From: Leptodontidium sp. MPI-SDFR-AT-0119
Lineage: Eukaryota; Ascomycota; Leotiomycetes; Helotiales; Leptodontidiaceae
Direction of reading: 5' to 3'
Length of the DNA: 64,000 nucleotides
Assembly (NCBI GenBank): GCA_020726505.1
Contig: JAHLEZ010000004.1
Span: 2,976,001 to 3,040,000 of the forward strand
The position numbers were made by a program, and so were the translations under genes. The notes below the pieces were generated by a model that saw only the letters and a program-made list of their open reading frames with translations, ran no database searches and was not told where the DNA came from. How positions within the stretch are numbered: the stretch's first letter is position 1; the number at the start of each line of letters is the position of its first letter. This document shows positions 37,064 to 48,649 of the stretch, in pieces.

Positions 37064-37967
37064 TTAAGTATATTGGAGCTGGTCAACTGCCTCTGCCAGG
37101 TCCTTGTAGCTGTACAGAAAGCCAAAGCTCGTCAAGGAGTTGTACTCCACGCTCAATTGTCCATACCCTGGACTGTTTGTTCCACACCCATCCTTCAGCA
37201 TAACAGTATCAAACCATTTCAAAAAGGCATCTTGAAGTATTGCCATCACGCACCGGTCGGTATTGATGCCTGTGAAGAGCGACGTCCTGAGATCTCTCTA
37301 GCGGAGGTAATCTGCCAGAGCCGCCATTCTGTCGCACATACCGGAGTCGCGGTTTTTGTGGAAATGACGGTCTGGCAGCGAGGTTGTGTCTCCGGGGACT
37401 TTAAGCTCCTCGAGGGGTCCATGTAGTCTAGCGTTCCATGTACAAGTACCGACCATAAGACTTCGTCCTCCATCAATGACTGTTCCATTCTCCAGAGTGA
37501 CATCTCCAAGTAGCGCTCCACACCCAACGGAGTCCCTGTTCGAAACTCTCCACGGTTACTCCGACTTTCGCCTGGCCTCAGACCCGGTTGCCTAGGTTGG
37601 TCGGCATACCAGTCAAACTTGCGAAGAGTGCCTGGGCCCATCTCGCAATGTCCTCTTCAGTCAAGCCCCATGTCAGCTATATGCTTTGAATCTTGGCTTT
37701 TCGAGCAGCAAGTATGCCGTATGTCAACAGGATTCCCCCCGCCTTCCGGTCGACAACGATGCTGTTACCCAAAACCTTCGATATAAAGAAATTCTGCATG
37801 TCGATGATGAGCAGCGCTGTCTTGGCTGGCCAGATCGATCGTAACGGGAGTGAGTGCACATTGAAGCTTCGGCCGTGGCTGCACAGGATCCGAGTCTGGA
37901 GACAGAGAATGAATGAAATTGAACTGCCCCTCTGCTGATTATAGCCAGATATTCTTGCTGTCTCCAA
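37064..37967 (-). pseudogene. Isochorismatase-like hydrolase, decayed
   Basis: Pieces of a PF00857-type enzyme are found in order but in different frames: KTALLIIDMQNFF near the start, WGLTEEDIAR, then TLRKFDWYAD and GTPLG, then VTLENGTVIDGGRSLM, WNARLHGPLEELKVPGDTT, and GINTDRCVMAILQDAF with the CVM nucleophile region, then LKDGCGTNSPGY to the end. A TAG (37677-37679) stands where Trp is usual before the WGLTEED block, and another follows YLR near 37.30 kb. Two frame changes are needed (near 37.64 and 37.53 kb). The second coincides with about 17 extra bases flanked by TTGG. Six extra bases lie inside the GTWNA motif. Intron retention could explain at most part of this. Confidence 0.72.
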
Positions 37968-40837
37968 GAACTGTTGAAGACTGATTATGGAGTGAGGTGA
38001 GACGGGCCTGGCTGATTGGGCCGACTTTGTTATCTGCCATCTTGGAATAATTGGCGCTAGCTACTTGGAGATGTAAATTCTGGCTGGCAGAGAAGAACAG
38101 ACGCGAGGGATGATAACTATGTCAGTCTGCCACGCTGATGAGCAGAAGGTGAAGTGCCCATGTGAGTATAGGTAACGATTAGAGCGAGGGTGAATAGTCG
38201 TCTGAGTGCAGGCCGGTGCATTTCGCTGAAGCAACGCCGAATAACCGCGTTTTTGGAGGCTGAGGCTCTAGACGCTCTAGAGGCCGTGTATTGGTAGCAC
38301 AGGCAAGCATCATATTCAGAAGTGAGGACGAAGCGAGGCGAAGGCATCCATCAACAATTATCCCTCGCGTGTTTGTCCAAAACAACGTCTATGCCACTGA
38401 TCAATGTGAAGATTGTTCACGAGGTCACTCACTATCTTGGGCTTGTGAAGTAGAGAATTCTTTCCCATCAAGTAGGTAGCTTTCTATTGTTGCTGTTGTC
38501 TGTGTGGGCTGCCGTGTTGGGGTTGAAATACCCAGTGATAGGTGGTGATGGGCGACCCGAGTCGGGGTGGGTTTGAACAAGAGCATGGTTTAGCTTTCGA
38601 GGCCATGAGTTTCTTCAAAGTTCAGTTCTTGAATTTCAAAGGGAAGGGGGGTTGGGGACAGGAAAATAACTCAGATAACTCAGATAACTTGAACGAGAAT
38701 CGGTGTTCGCAGCTTCGCTTTGCAGGTCAGGTACCTTCCCATGTTTGTTAAAGTCACCACACGTAACTCGCAGTCACTTCGTCATGCCCATGCTGCTGCT
38801 TCCCGCCAACGCATTCATCCGCCTGTCCTCGGATCTGGCACGTGAAGCACTGAGCGTGAAAATAGGCGTCATCAATTCTCGGTCGTTACTTTCATGACTT
38901 TTGATCGCGAATATCTAATTGTAAATTGAAGCCGCTAGGAGTGGCTTGGTTTGGTTATAAATTCGATACACACCTCTAGCTAGGCAATAGAAGGGATACC
39001 TAGCTGCAGCTGCTTTGTAGACCGGGAGCCTCGTTTTGAGGTCGCGCGAATGACTTCCTTCTGCGTGTATCGATGGCTTTTCCATTGTCGAAATTGCCAA
39101 GGCCTTCAGCGAGATTGGAACTGCAGGGGTAGAGAGCTGCGGGATAGGGATAGGGGCGTAAATAAGCTTAGCGAGAGCAGGATATCGGAGTGGTACGATC
39201 CGTAGTTCTGCTTTCAGAGCTGCCATCTCAAAAAGAGCGAAAGGCAACTCAGCCCGAGAACCCATTCTTGATGTTACTTGGGGGCAGGCAAGATTGAGAT
39301 CTGCCGCTGGGTTGATTTATCATCGTCTGTTCGGTCCTTTTTCTTACCCTCAGCAGCAGCCCGACCTAAAATATCCCGCAAACAGTTGGGAGCAGCCGGA
39401 TGGTGGATGCATTTCCAGCCGGGCTTGGGGAAATAAACCTCCCGTAGACCCGCAAGCAACACAGCAGTGACAGGTGGGGTGAGTGAGATAGGCTCTACTT
39501 AAGCATATTATCTATGTTGTCATCTTCAAGTACCCCACTTGCCACGTCTCGAATTCGACTCTGTTGGTGGTGCTGAGCAAGCATTGGAGCAAGTATCTTG
39601 GCATCAATCTCGAGCATCCATCCTTCTTTTCTCTTTGCCTCTTAGTGTGCATATGCATATTCCATTCCTTGCATCGTCAGCCAAGAATGAAGATTCAACC
39701 CAACGGCTTCTAGAAGTGTACGGTACCGGGATTCCGCATCGTTACACTACCTAGGCTAGGTAACAGGTTACGGAAAGGGCCTGCGTATCACATGATCTGG
39801 ACTGTGATGGGCCGAGCCGAGATCCTCCCCACCAGAATACTGACTCAAAACACTGGGCTGTCTCCTCATTCGTCCTCAAGATGAGTCGAGATGACACTAA
39901 AGTGCGATTTCGTCACAACTTGCCTCTTTTACGCCATTGTGTTAATTCCGATTCAGGCTGGGTTAAATCCTCTACCAATAATAATGCCTTGGGCACAATT
40001 GTTCCTGGAAGTTGAAGGCAGTTCCAGACCCGAGCTGGTGGGTCGGCGACTGCGCCCGGCCCTGCATACCTAACAGATCGGATGGATGAGAGAGGCTGCC
40101 GGGCTCGGATAACGGAAAGCAGAGCATCCGGCCCGTAGTGTCTGCATAACTCCCTGCACAACGCTCCCTGGTTTCCCCTTTGGACCCCGCCGCATCTCTC
40201 CCATACAATGACTCGACGCATAATTTTTCACAAGCCGCTTCTTGCTTCCGGACTCCAGCTCCTCTGCCCTACCTTCAGCTGCTCTGACTGGCCCCTTCGA
40301 CGACGCTCGACTTTGGAGGCTACTCTCGGCACCCCCATCAACCACATCCGTGGGGAGGCACTCCGGATAGGGTAGAGTAGGGCAGAGTAGGGTACACTAT
40401 GGGGCTGAGAAGAAACGAATAGGATACTAATAGCCATACCAAGAGTGGAGGACGAGGAGCCAGAGGAGCCGCTGACGATCGCCAAGTCCCACCCCCAAGG
40501 CGGTTGAGGCGTGGCCACTCTGCACTGTAGTGGTGTAGTGTTCGGCTGCATAATAATAAATATTTTGTTTGATGACATTACATAGGGACTGACTGACTTG
40601 CTTGACTTGTTTTATATTGAGCTCCCCACCCCTTTGCTCCCTTGCTCTCTCTCTCCTCTCTTTCCTCTTCACTTCTCCAGGATTCCTTCGACAACCCCAG
40701 GACATTGTCCGCCCGCCCTGTGAAAAGCCAGACACACACACTGTTTCGTTCCCTCGACAGTGCAATCCATACTAACTAACTAATAACTTCTTTTTCCTAA
40801 CTTTCCTTGACTGGGTTCGCCCGCCTTTTTCTTCATC
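37968..40837. other. Long intergenic region, promoter of ABC transporter at right end
   Basis: 2.9 kb without a supported gene; the short frames on both strands carry no motifs. The last 220 bp before the transporter ATG are strongly pyrimidine-rich (CTCTCTCTCCTCTC near 40.65 kb), usual for strongly expressed fungal genes. Confidence 0.5.
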
Positions 40838-43800
40838 ATGTCGCTCGTCGGTACGTCAACTAAACAAACTTACCTCGCCCTACCATATCTTAGCTTTACA
40901 TTTACACCTCCCCCTCGCTTCCCCGTCTTCTACTAACAAACCCAATTCACAGGCAGCCTTGCATTCGAGAACGACGACAAAACCGCCGCTCAGCAGGGAA
41001 GTGGTAACCAAGGACAACTCACTCCTCGCCAAGATCAATCCGACGACTCGTCCTCCGGCTTTGAAAACGAAAAGGTCCGAAACATGACCGCCGATAGCGA
41101 AGGCACGACCCTCACCCGAGCCCAGACACTTTCCGAAATCGAGGACAAGAGAAGAGATGACCAGGTCCACGATCTTGCGAGGAGATTCACCCAGCAATCC
41201 CACCAGAGCGTCTACCACGAAAACCCATTCGAATCGTCAGAAGACTCCAAACTCAACCCTAGCTCGCCAAACTTCAGCCCCCGCGCATTCGCTAAGTCGC
41301 TCCTCAATCTCCAGGCACGCGATCCAGAGAAGTGGAAGGGAAGAACTGCCGGATTTGCCTACAGAGACTTGAACGTCTATGGTTTTGGTTCCGAGACTGA
41401 TTACCAGAAGAGTGTGGTATGTATTCAACTGTGGTGGCGTTAATTGTGGTGGGTGGTGCGCGAGTCAACAATGCTGACATCGCTTAGGGAAATGTTCTCC
41501 TCGAAGTCGTTGGCGCAGTCAAGAAGCTTATTGGCAGCGAGAAGCCGCGAAAGATTGACATCCTTCAAAATCTCGATGGCGTGGTACACAATGGAGAGAT
41601 GTTGGTGGTTCTCGGCCCTCCTGGCAGGTAAGTGACAAATCCAACCAACCAATCCACACATCACACACAACGAACAGCCCCTCTAATAATTGCATAGTGG
41701 CTGCTCAACCTTCCTCAAGACGGTCGCCGGTGAAACCAATGGCTTCTTTATCGATGAGAAATCCAATATCAACTACCAGGGCATCACACCAGAGCAGATG
41801 CATAAGGATTTCCGTGGTGAAGCCATCTACACGGCAGAGGTGGATGTACATTTCCCCATGTTGACGGTCGGACAAACACTCGAATTTGCTGCTCAAGCCA
41901 GAGCCCCCAGACACATCCCAGGTGGCATTAGCCGTCCAGAGTTTGCCAGATACCTTCGCGATGTCATCATGGCCGTCTTTGGTATCAGCCACACAATCAA
42001 CACCCGGGTTGGAAACGATTTCTTGCGAGGTGTTTCCGGAGGAGAAAGAAAACGTGTTACTATTGCAGAGGCTGCACTCAGCGGAGCTCCACTCCAATGC
42101 TGGGATAACAGTACCCGTGGTCTTGACAGTGCCAATGCCATTGAGTTCTGTAAGACTCTGAGACAATCCACCGACCTTGTTGGATCCACTGCCTGTGTTG
42201 CCATTTACCAGGCCCCGCAAAGTGCATATGATGTAAGTTGCCCCATTTTGATGGATTGACAAAAGCTGACAACCCAGATCTTCGACAAAGTCTTGGTTCT
42301 CTACGAGGGACGCCAGATTTACTTCGGACCATGCACAGATGCTCAGGCATACTTCGAGGGCCTCGGGTTCGTCTGCCCCGATCGACAGACCACTGCCGAT
42401 TTCCTCACTTCCATGACCAGCCCCCTAGAACGAGTCGTGCGACAAGGTTTCGAAAACAAAGTTCCCCGTACTCCTGACGATTTTGCACGTGTTTGGCAGA
42501 GCAGCCCTGATCGAGCTGCATTGGTCAACGAAGTGGACAGCTATAATCAACAATACCAACCCAATGGCCAGCATCTTCAGGAGTTCAAGGAGTCTCGCCG
42601 AGCACAGCAATCCAAGCACCAAAGCGTCAAGAGTCCCTACACCCTCTCGTATATTGGACAGGTGGCTCTCTGCCTTCGTCGTGGTTTCTGGCGATTGAAG
42701 GGAGACCCCAGCTTGACTTTCACCCAACTCTTCGGCAACTTTATGATGGCTCTCGTTATCAGCAGTGTCTTCTACAATCTTCCAATGACCACCGACTCGT
42801 TCTTCTCAAGAAGTTCGATTCTGTTCTTCGCCATCTTGCTCAATGCCTTTGGTTCCGCTCTGGAGGTATGTCAATCCTCTCGTTTCTAATTTGTTGCTGA
42901 CTTTGTGGCAGATTTTGACGCTTTATGCACAACGTCCAATCGTCGAGAAACACTCTAGATATGCATTCTACCATCCTTCTTGTGAAGCCATCGCCTCTAT
43001 GTTAACAGATATGCCCTACAAACTCACCAACGCCATTACGTTCAACATGACCCTCTATTTTATGTCCAACCTGAATCGACAGCCCGGCAACTTTTTCTTC
43101 TTCGTCTTGATCTCATTCATGCTCACAATGGTCATGTCCATGTTGTTCCGGACTATTGCATCGGTCTCTCGCACTCTGTCCCAGGCTATGGCTCCTGCTG
43201 CCGTCCTGATTTTGGCAATCGTTATTTATACCGGCTTCGCTCTACCCGTTCCCAACATGCGGGGCTGGGCAAGATGGATCAATTACCTCGACCCCGTGGC
43301 ATATGGATTTGAAGCTCTCATGATCAACGAGTTTGTTGGCCAGAACTACACCTGCCTTCCAACTTCATTCATCCCAAGTGGTCCTGGATACGAGACCATT
43401 TCACCGTTGGAGCAGGTCTGCTCTGCGGTTGGTGCCGTCCCTGGACTGAACGTTGTTGAAGGCGCCGCTTATATTGGACAATCTTACCAGTACTATGCAT
43501 CCCACAAGTGGAGGTAAGTCAGACACAACCTAAACCAGAACTAGACTAACGAATTAGAAACTTCGGAATTCTCTGGGTGTTCATGATCGGTCTCTGCGCT
43601 ATCTACCTCGTTGCAACTGAGTACATCACTGCCAAGAAGTCCAAGGGTGAAGTACTTCTTTTCCGCCGTGGACACAAGCCAGCTGTTCTCTCCAAGAGCA
43701 GATCAGGTAGTGATGAAGAAGTTGGAGCTAGCAAGAGTGTCGGAGTTGAGAAGACTTCTACCAACGTCGACGTGTCCACCATCCTGAAGAAGCAGACTGC

Positions 43801-45886
43801 CGTTTTCCACTGGGAGGACGTATGCTATGACATTAAGATTAAGGGCGAACCCCGACGCATTCTGGATCACGTAGATGGATGGGTGAAGCCTGGTACTCTC
43901 ACTGCTCTCATGGTATGTGCATGTTCGCCACTCTTTGAATATTACTGATTATTTATAGGGTGTCTCCGGTGCCGGTAAAACCACACTCCTCGATGTCCTA
44001 GCTACTCGCACAACTATGGGTGTTATCACTGGTGGTATGCTCGTTGACGGAAGAGAACGTGACGATTCATTCCAACGCAAAACCGGATACGTTCAGCAGC
44101 AAGATCTTCACTTGTCCACCTCGACAGTTCGCGAGGCTTTGAATTTCAGTGCCCTTCTCAGACAGCCCGCCAAGATCCCTCGCCAGGAGAAACTCGAATA
44201 TGTCAATGAAGTCATTAAGCTGCTTGATATGGAGGAATACGCCGACGCTGTTGTTGGTGTTCCAGGAGAAGGTTCGTGTCCGTTCTGTTTTGATGACTTA
44301 AAGCTAACCGAACAGGCCTCAACGTTGAGCAACGTAAGCGTCTGACTATTGGCGTTGAGTTGGCTGCTAAACCCGAGCTACTCCTTTTCTTGGATGAACC
44401 TACTTCTGGTCTTGATTCTCAGACATCTTGGGCTATTTGCGACCTCATGGAGAAGCTCACCAAGAATGGTCAAGCTGTTCTCTGCACCGTACTTTCCCCC
44501 TTCCAGTCCAATGAACCCCGCTAACACGGTCAGATCCATCAACCATCTGCCATGCTTTTCCAACGTTTCGATCGACTTCTCTTCCTCGCAAAAGGCGGCC
44601 GTACAGTCTACTTCGGCGAAGTCGGAGAAGGCTCTCACATTTTGAGCAAATATTTTGAACGCATTTCCGGAATTGCCTGCCCTCCTGACGCCAACCCCGC
44701 TGAATGGATGCTCGAAGTCATCGGTGCAGCACCAGGCTCTCACACTGATGTTGATTGGCACGAAGCATGGCGTTCTTCCCCTGAGTACCAAGAAGTCCAT
44801 CGCGAACTCGACCGTCTCAAGGAGGAACTCCCAAGAATCACCCAACCATCCAGCACATCCGAAGACAAGGCCAGCTTCCGTGAATTCGCAGCCCCCTTCG
44901 CTGTTCAACAAGTCGAGGTTCAGAAGCGTGTCTTCCAACAATACTGGCGTACCCCTTCGTATATCTACTCCAAGTTCGCTCTCTGCGTCGCCTCAGCCCT
45001 GTTTATCGGTTTCTCGTTTTTCAACGCCGGCACCTCGCAACAAGAGCTTCAGAACCAAATGTTCGCTATCTTCATGCTTTTTACTATCTTCGGCCAGCTC
45101 GTCCAGCAGATCATGCCTCACTTTGTCACTCAACGTTCTCTTTACGAGGCTCGTGAGCGCCCTTCAAAGACTTACTCATGGAAGGCTTTCATGATCTCCA
45201 ATATCGTTGTCGAGCTCCCCTGGAATTCCCTCATGGCCGTCCTGATCTTCTTCTGCTGGTACTACCCCATCGGACTCTACAAGAACGCCGAACCCACCGA
45301 CGCCGTTACCGAACGTGGTGGCCTCATGTTCCTCTTCATCTGGACCTTCCTCCTCTTTACCTCGACCTTCACAACTATGGTTATCGCCGCCATCGAGACA
45401 GCCGAGACAGGAGGAAACATTGCCAACTTGATGTTCTCCCTCACCCTCGTCTTCTGTGGTGTCCTAGCCTCTCCAGACGTCTTTCCCCGCTTCTGGATCT
45501 TCATGTATCGCGTGTCTCCCTTCACCTACCTCGTGGACGGCATGCTCTCCGTCGGCATAGCCAACACCAACGTCGTCTGCTCCACCACCGAACTCCGCAA
45601 GTTCGACGCCCCATCCGGCATGACATGCGGCGAGTACATGAACGACTGGATCTCCACCCAGATGCGTGGCGGCTACCTCCAAGACGCGAACGCCACCGGT
45701 TCGTGCAATTTCTGCGCCTTGGACTCTACTAATCAGTTCCTGGCTTCACTGAGCTCAAACTACGAGCACCGTTGGAGAAATTTCGGATTCATGTGGATTT
45801 ACATCATCTTCAACGCCTGTGCAGCCGTGGGTCTGTACTGGCTAGTCAGAGTGCCCAAGAAAGCGAAGAAGGCCAAGAAGGAGTAA
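40838..45886 (+). CDS. PDR-type (ABCG) multidrug ABC transporter
   Basis: Ten exons: 40838-40850, 40953-41416, 41488-41627, 41698-42232, 42278-42865, 42912-43513, 43558-43912, 43959-44271, 44316-44488 and 44534-45886. They join to 4536 nt, 1511 aa, without a frame break. The order is NBD1-TMD1-NBD2-TMD2. NBD1 has the fungal degenerate Walker [14 protein letters not shown] (about residue 206), signature [13 protein letters not shown] and Walker [15 protein letters not shown]2 has a canonical Walker [14 protein letters not shown] (about residue 900), a changed signature [12 protein letters not shown] and [12 protein letters not shown]. That asymmetry is the mark of PDR pumps such as Cdr1 and Pdr5. 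Two sets of membrane segments follow each NBD, with a Cys-containing loop before the last helix. It exports drugs, fungicides or plant toxins at the plasma membrane. The first exon is only 13 nt; start MSLVG. Confidence 0.95.
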
Positions 45887-46501
45887 ATGACAAACTGTGT
45901 GTGGTGGTGATGAAGTGTGTGATGAAATTTTTCCATTGCAAGCAAGCGTGTGTGTTTTTGTATAGTACTAATACTCGCATGGCATTCCTAGCGTTTGCTG
46001 TTTTACGAGATGTGTGCTAGATGTTAGATCGACCTCTTTTTTAGACTTGCTTATCGCAGCAGCAGTTATTTTATTTGTAATAGACTATACCAAGATTACT
46101 TTCATTCTTTGGTCCTTGTTGTGAAGTGACGGTTGAGAAAATATGCTGTTCACTATAACTTACCTTGCCTTGTCGAACCGTAGCAGTTATCTTCAAATCC
46201 GAATTGTACTTCGGTAGAAACTCGCAAGCTCTTGTCTTCATCTCTCAGGCCAATTAACTCATACCAGTACCGAAACGGCACAACCTTCCCTGTCATCTCC
46301 AATCTCACTCACCCCTTCACAGAAATCTCTCGACGCAACAACGTCTTCTCTGCTCCAGATGTCGGAACTTTCTTCGCTTAACATTGTGCATGCCTTGAGG
46401 ACACTACCTACCCCAGCAGCGCAGCACCACTCAGAAGTTGGTCTACTGCGTAATTGACTTAGAGAAGCAACTCAAAGGATATCCAACTAATCATCTTCTT
46501 C

Positions 46502-46577
46502 CGTGGGACCGAATCTACTGGGGTGGGTGTGCAACCAGAATTCCCTTGCTAGTGAGTGGATAGGATTCGGTCCCACG
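46502..46577. repeat. Short inverted repeat, possible MITE or hairpin
   Basis: CGTGGGACCGAATC at 46502-46515 and its exact reverse complement at 46564-46577, separated by 48 bp. No clear target duplication. It could be a miniature element or a terminator-like hairpin downstream of the ABC gene. Confidence 0.55.
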
Positions 46578-46779
46578 CAGTTGCAGAGTGTAGAGTATAG
46601 AATGTAGAATGTAGAATGTATATAGAATGCTAGAAAGCCATCAACCGCCTCATCCGTTTTACTGCTGGAAATACCGGCGTAGCAGTCCGATTAGGCGGTG
46701 AGATTGTTACGCTGTGGTCTGTTCCCTGTTTTATTATTGCTAGGATAAATCACGTACAGCGAGGAAACAGGAGGAGTGT

Positions 46780-46910
46780 TAAATTAGGTTAATTAACTTA
46801 TAGTATTTGTATTTAAAAGTTATAAAATAAATAATTAGTGAAATTATATAAGTAAATCTTAGTAAACTAGTAGTTGTATAGAGATTTTTAGTTATTTTGG
46901 TTACCTAATA
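46780..46910. repeat. AT-rich dispersed repeat, copy 1
   Basis: Resembles 59345-59465. Shared landmarks in the same order are TTAATTA(A/G)CTTATA, AAATAATTA, a degenerate AAGTAATCT(C/T)AG and GTAGAGATTT-type segments. Probably fragments of one RIP-mutated element. Confidence 0.5.
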
Positions 46911-47043
46911 TATGAAAAGAAAGTGATATGGGTTGTAAATGATGATTCTATTGAGGGGGGGGGGGGCATTTCTAGGTTTATATAACTAACTACTTTAACT
47001 AATCACGTATATATTCGGAAACTAAAGTTTCTGGTTTTAAAGT

Positions 47044-47239
47044 TGTCGTGCAAGAGCACGCCTAGAGGCTCCACAGAGGCGAAATTGACGTATTATTGAG
47101 GTATGCGCAGTACTGTAATTGATCGTTGTCTATCTACGTATAGTCTATTCGAGCTCCCTGAATATGGAGGTCGCGGGCGCTTTGGCCATGGTGCCTTTGA
47201 TTGGGCTCGCTTAGCCGGCCTACCATATCCTGCACGACA
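47044..47239 (-). repeat. Copia 3' LTR
   Basis: Starts TGTCGTGCA and ends TGCACGACA, a 9-bp terminal inverted repeat. Preceded on the minus strand by a G-rich polypurine tract. Confidence 0.95.
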
Positions 47240-47477
47240 CACCCCCTCGCCAAGGACAATACTAAGCTTTGGCGAAGCAAACAAGTGCTTAATAAACATG
47301 ATAGACAATAGGAAATCGACATATAATATATAACTGACAATATGAAAGCGACAGACAGTAAGGAAAAATGATAAGCAGTAGCCAAAGCAAACATGCTAAA
47401 CAAGTAGTCGTGAGTATATAGGCAGGTGTTCCCCCCCCCCATCGTAACTTCCCTCTTCAAGCGTACCATACTTCAAA

Positions 47478-48301
47478 ATGGCTCGTGTTTCGTCCCGCCG
47501 AAAGGCCACCAAAGCCGCCCGCGCCGCCAACGCCGCCGCTGCTCGTGCAGCAAGAAGTGTAAGTTTCCCTTGTGCTCTTTGTTCTTTTGAGAATGGTTGT
47601 AACATGTTATAATAGCTTGCGGCTCGCCCCCGCACCCCCTCGCCCGCCCCCGCCCCCGCCCCAGCCACCCCTCGCCGTCGCGCTGAGGCAGGTGCTGATA
47701 GGGAGGTCCCCTGCTTGGCATGCGTCAAAGCTGCCTTGAAGGGTGATCTCCCTGTCAGCATCTGCCAAAGTGCAGTTGGCTCGGTGCGGTGCCTGCGGTG
47801 CCACGGTCAGAATCATGGTTGCGCCGGTCCTGTTGGGCCTGCTGTTGCGGTCGCCTTTGCGGCCTTTGTGGAGGAGAAGCGCGGTTCTAACCGCACTCGT
47901 GTAAGTTTCACTTTGGCTCTTGTGTCTTTGAAGCTGGCTAACTTCTGAATAGCAGTTGAGACGTCTCCGGGCTTCGGTCCGAGAAGCAATTGCTGCCCCC
48001 GGTATGTTCACTTTGCCTTTGCAAGCATGCCTCAAGTATACTAACAGACTCAGCCCCCGCCCCACCCGCCGCCCCAGCCGCTGCACCACTCGGTATGTTC
48101 ACTTTGTCTTTGCAAACAGGCTTCAAACGTACTGACTTTGGCTTAGCCGCCGCCGCCGCCGCCCCAGCCCCAGCCACCCCCCGCCCAATCCTCCCACCTG
48201 TGCGTGGTGTTAGTGCTGGTGCTGTCGCTGGTGATGTGGCTGCCCGCCGCCGCCGCATCAAGGAGTTGCTGGTGGAGCTGGTGGACTTGTTGGTGGTTTA
48301 G
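47478..48301 (+). CDS. Antisense spliced cargo gene inside the Copia element (DUF3716-like Cys motif)
   Basis: Five exons on the strand opposite to pol: 47478-47558, 47616-47900, 47953-48001, 48054-48092 and 48147-48301. Four introns of 52-57 bp have GTAAGT or GTATGT donors and TAG or CAG acceptors. They join to 609 nt, 202 aa, with no internal stop. The protein is Ala/Pro/Arg-rich and starts MARVSSRRKATKAARAANAA. Its core has six cysteines (VPCLACVKAALKGD, PVSIC, RCLRCHGQNHGC), spaced C-x2-C-x14-C-x8-C-x2-C-x6-C, similar to the fungal DUF3716 zinc-binding motif. The tail is helical and Leu-rich (RRRRIKELLVELVDLLVV). It lies between pol and the 3' LTR, tail to tail with pol. Its role is unknown; it could be captured host sequence or an accessory gene of this element family. 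Confidence 0.75.
47559..47615 (+). other. Intron 1 of the antisense gene
   Basis: 57 bp, donor GTAAGTTTC, acceptor AATAG. Its first half resembles intron 2. Confidence 0.7.
48002..48146 (+). repeat. Tandem intron-exon duplication in the antisense gene
   Basis: Intron 3 (48002-48053) and intron 4 (48093-48146) share the same start GTATGTTCACTTTG and then CTTTGCAA, at an offset of 91 bp. The unit intron plus Pro/Ala exon was therefore copied in tandem. Branch-like sites are TACTAAC and TACTGAC. Confidence 0.75.
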
Positions 48302-48649
48302 TTCGCGACTTGATAGCGGCTTGGGAACGTGCCCCTTCAGAGTTATGGTTTGCTACCTTATGAGCAGCTTGGGAACGGGCCCTTATGTACTTGCTTTGCG
48401 TTGGTTTGGTTGTGGCTTCGGCCGGACTGGAATTCCTGCCCTCTGACAACTTGAAAAGAACGTGCTTGACGTGACTGTGCCACCTTAGAAAATACAAAGG
48501 AAAACAAAAGAGTGTGTTTTGCAGTAAGGTGCAAGCTTCAATTGAGCTCTTCTACCGACGCCCTAGCATCTTGTAGGTTAAGCAGTGCTAAGAAGGTCTC
48601 AAACTTCTGGCGTGGGAGGTTTTTAGTGAGGCCATCAGCGTACATCTCA

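Larger units (their letters stand above)
45887..47043. other. Intergenic, AT-rich at its right end
   Basis: The 3' flank of the ABC transporter. It contains a 76-bp inverted-repeat structure (46502-46577), short GTAGAAT tandem units (about 46590-46625), an AT-rich repeat (46780-46910) and a run of 12 G (46955-46966). Confidence 0.6.

Noticed and set aside
9714..37967. UAG reassigned to Trp in this organism
   Set aside because: Other genes here use TAG as a normal stop (second HET gene, antisense gene), and intact genes have no internal TAG. RIP or editing explains the pattern better.
45178..45732. Plus-strand 184-codon frame inside the ABC transporter
   Set aside because: An Arg/His/Leu-rich shadow of the transporter's last exon in another frame.
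47396..48261. Minus-strand frames in the Copia 3' region (up to 160 codons)
   Set aside because: They overlap the spliced plus-strand gene, run across its introns and lack motifs. I cannot fully exclude a small sense-strand gene.
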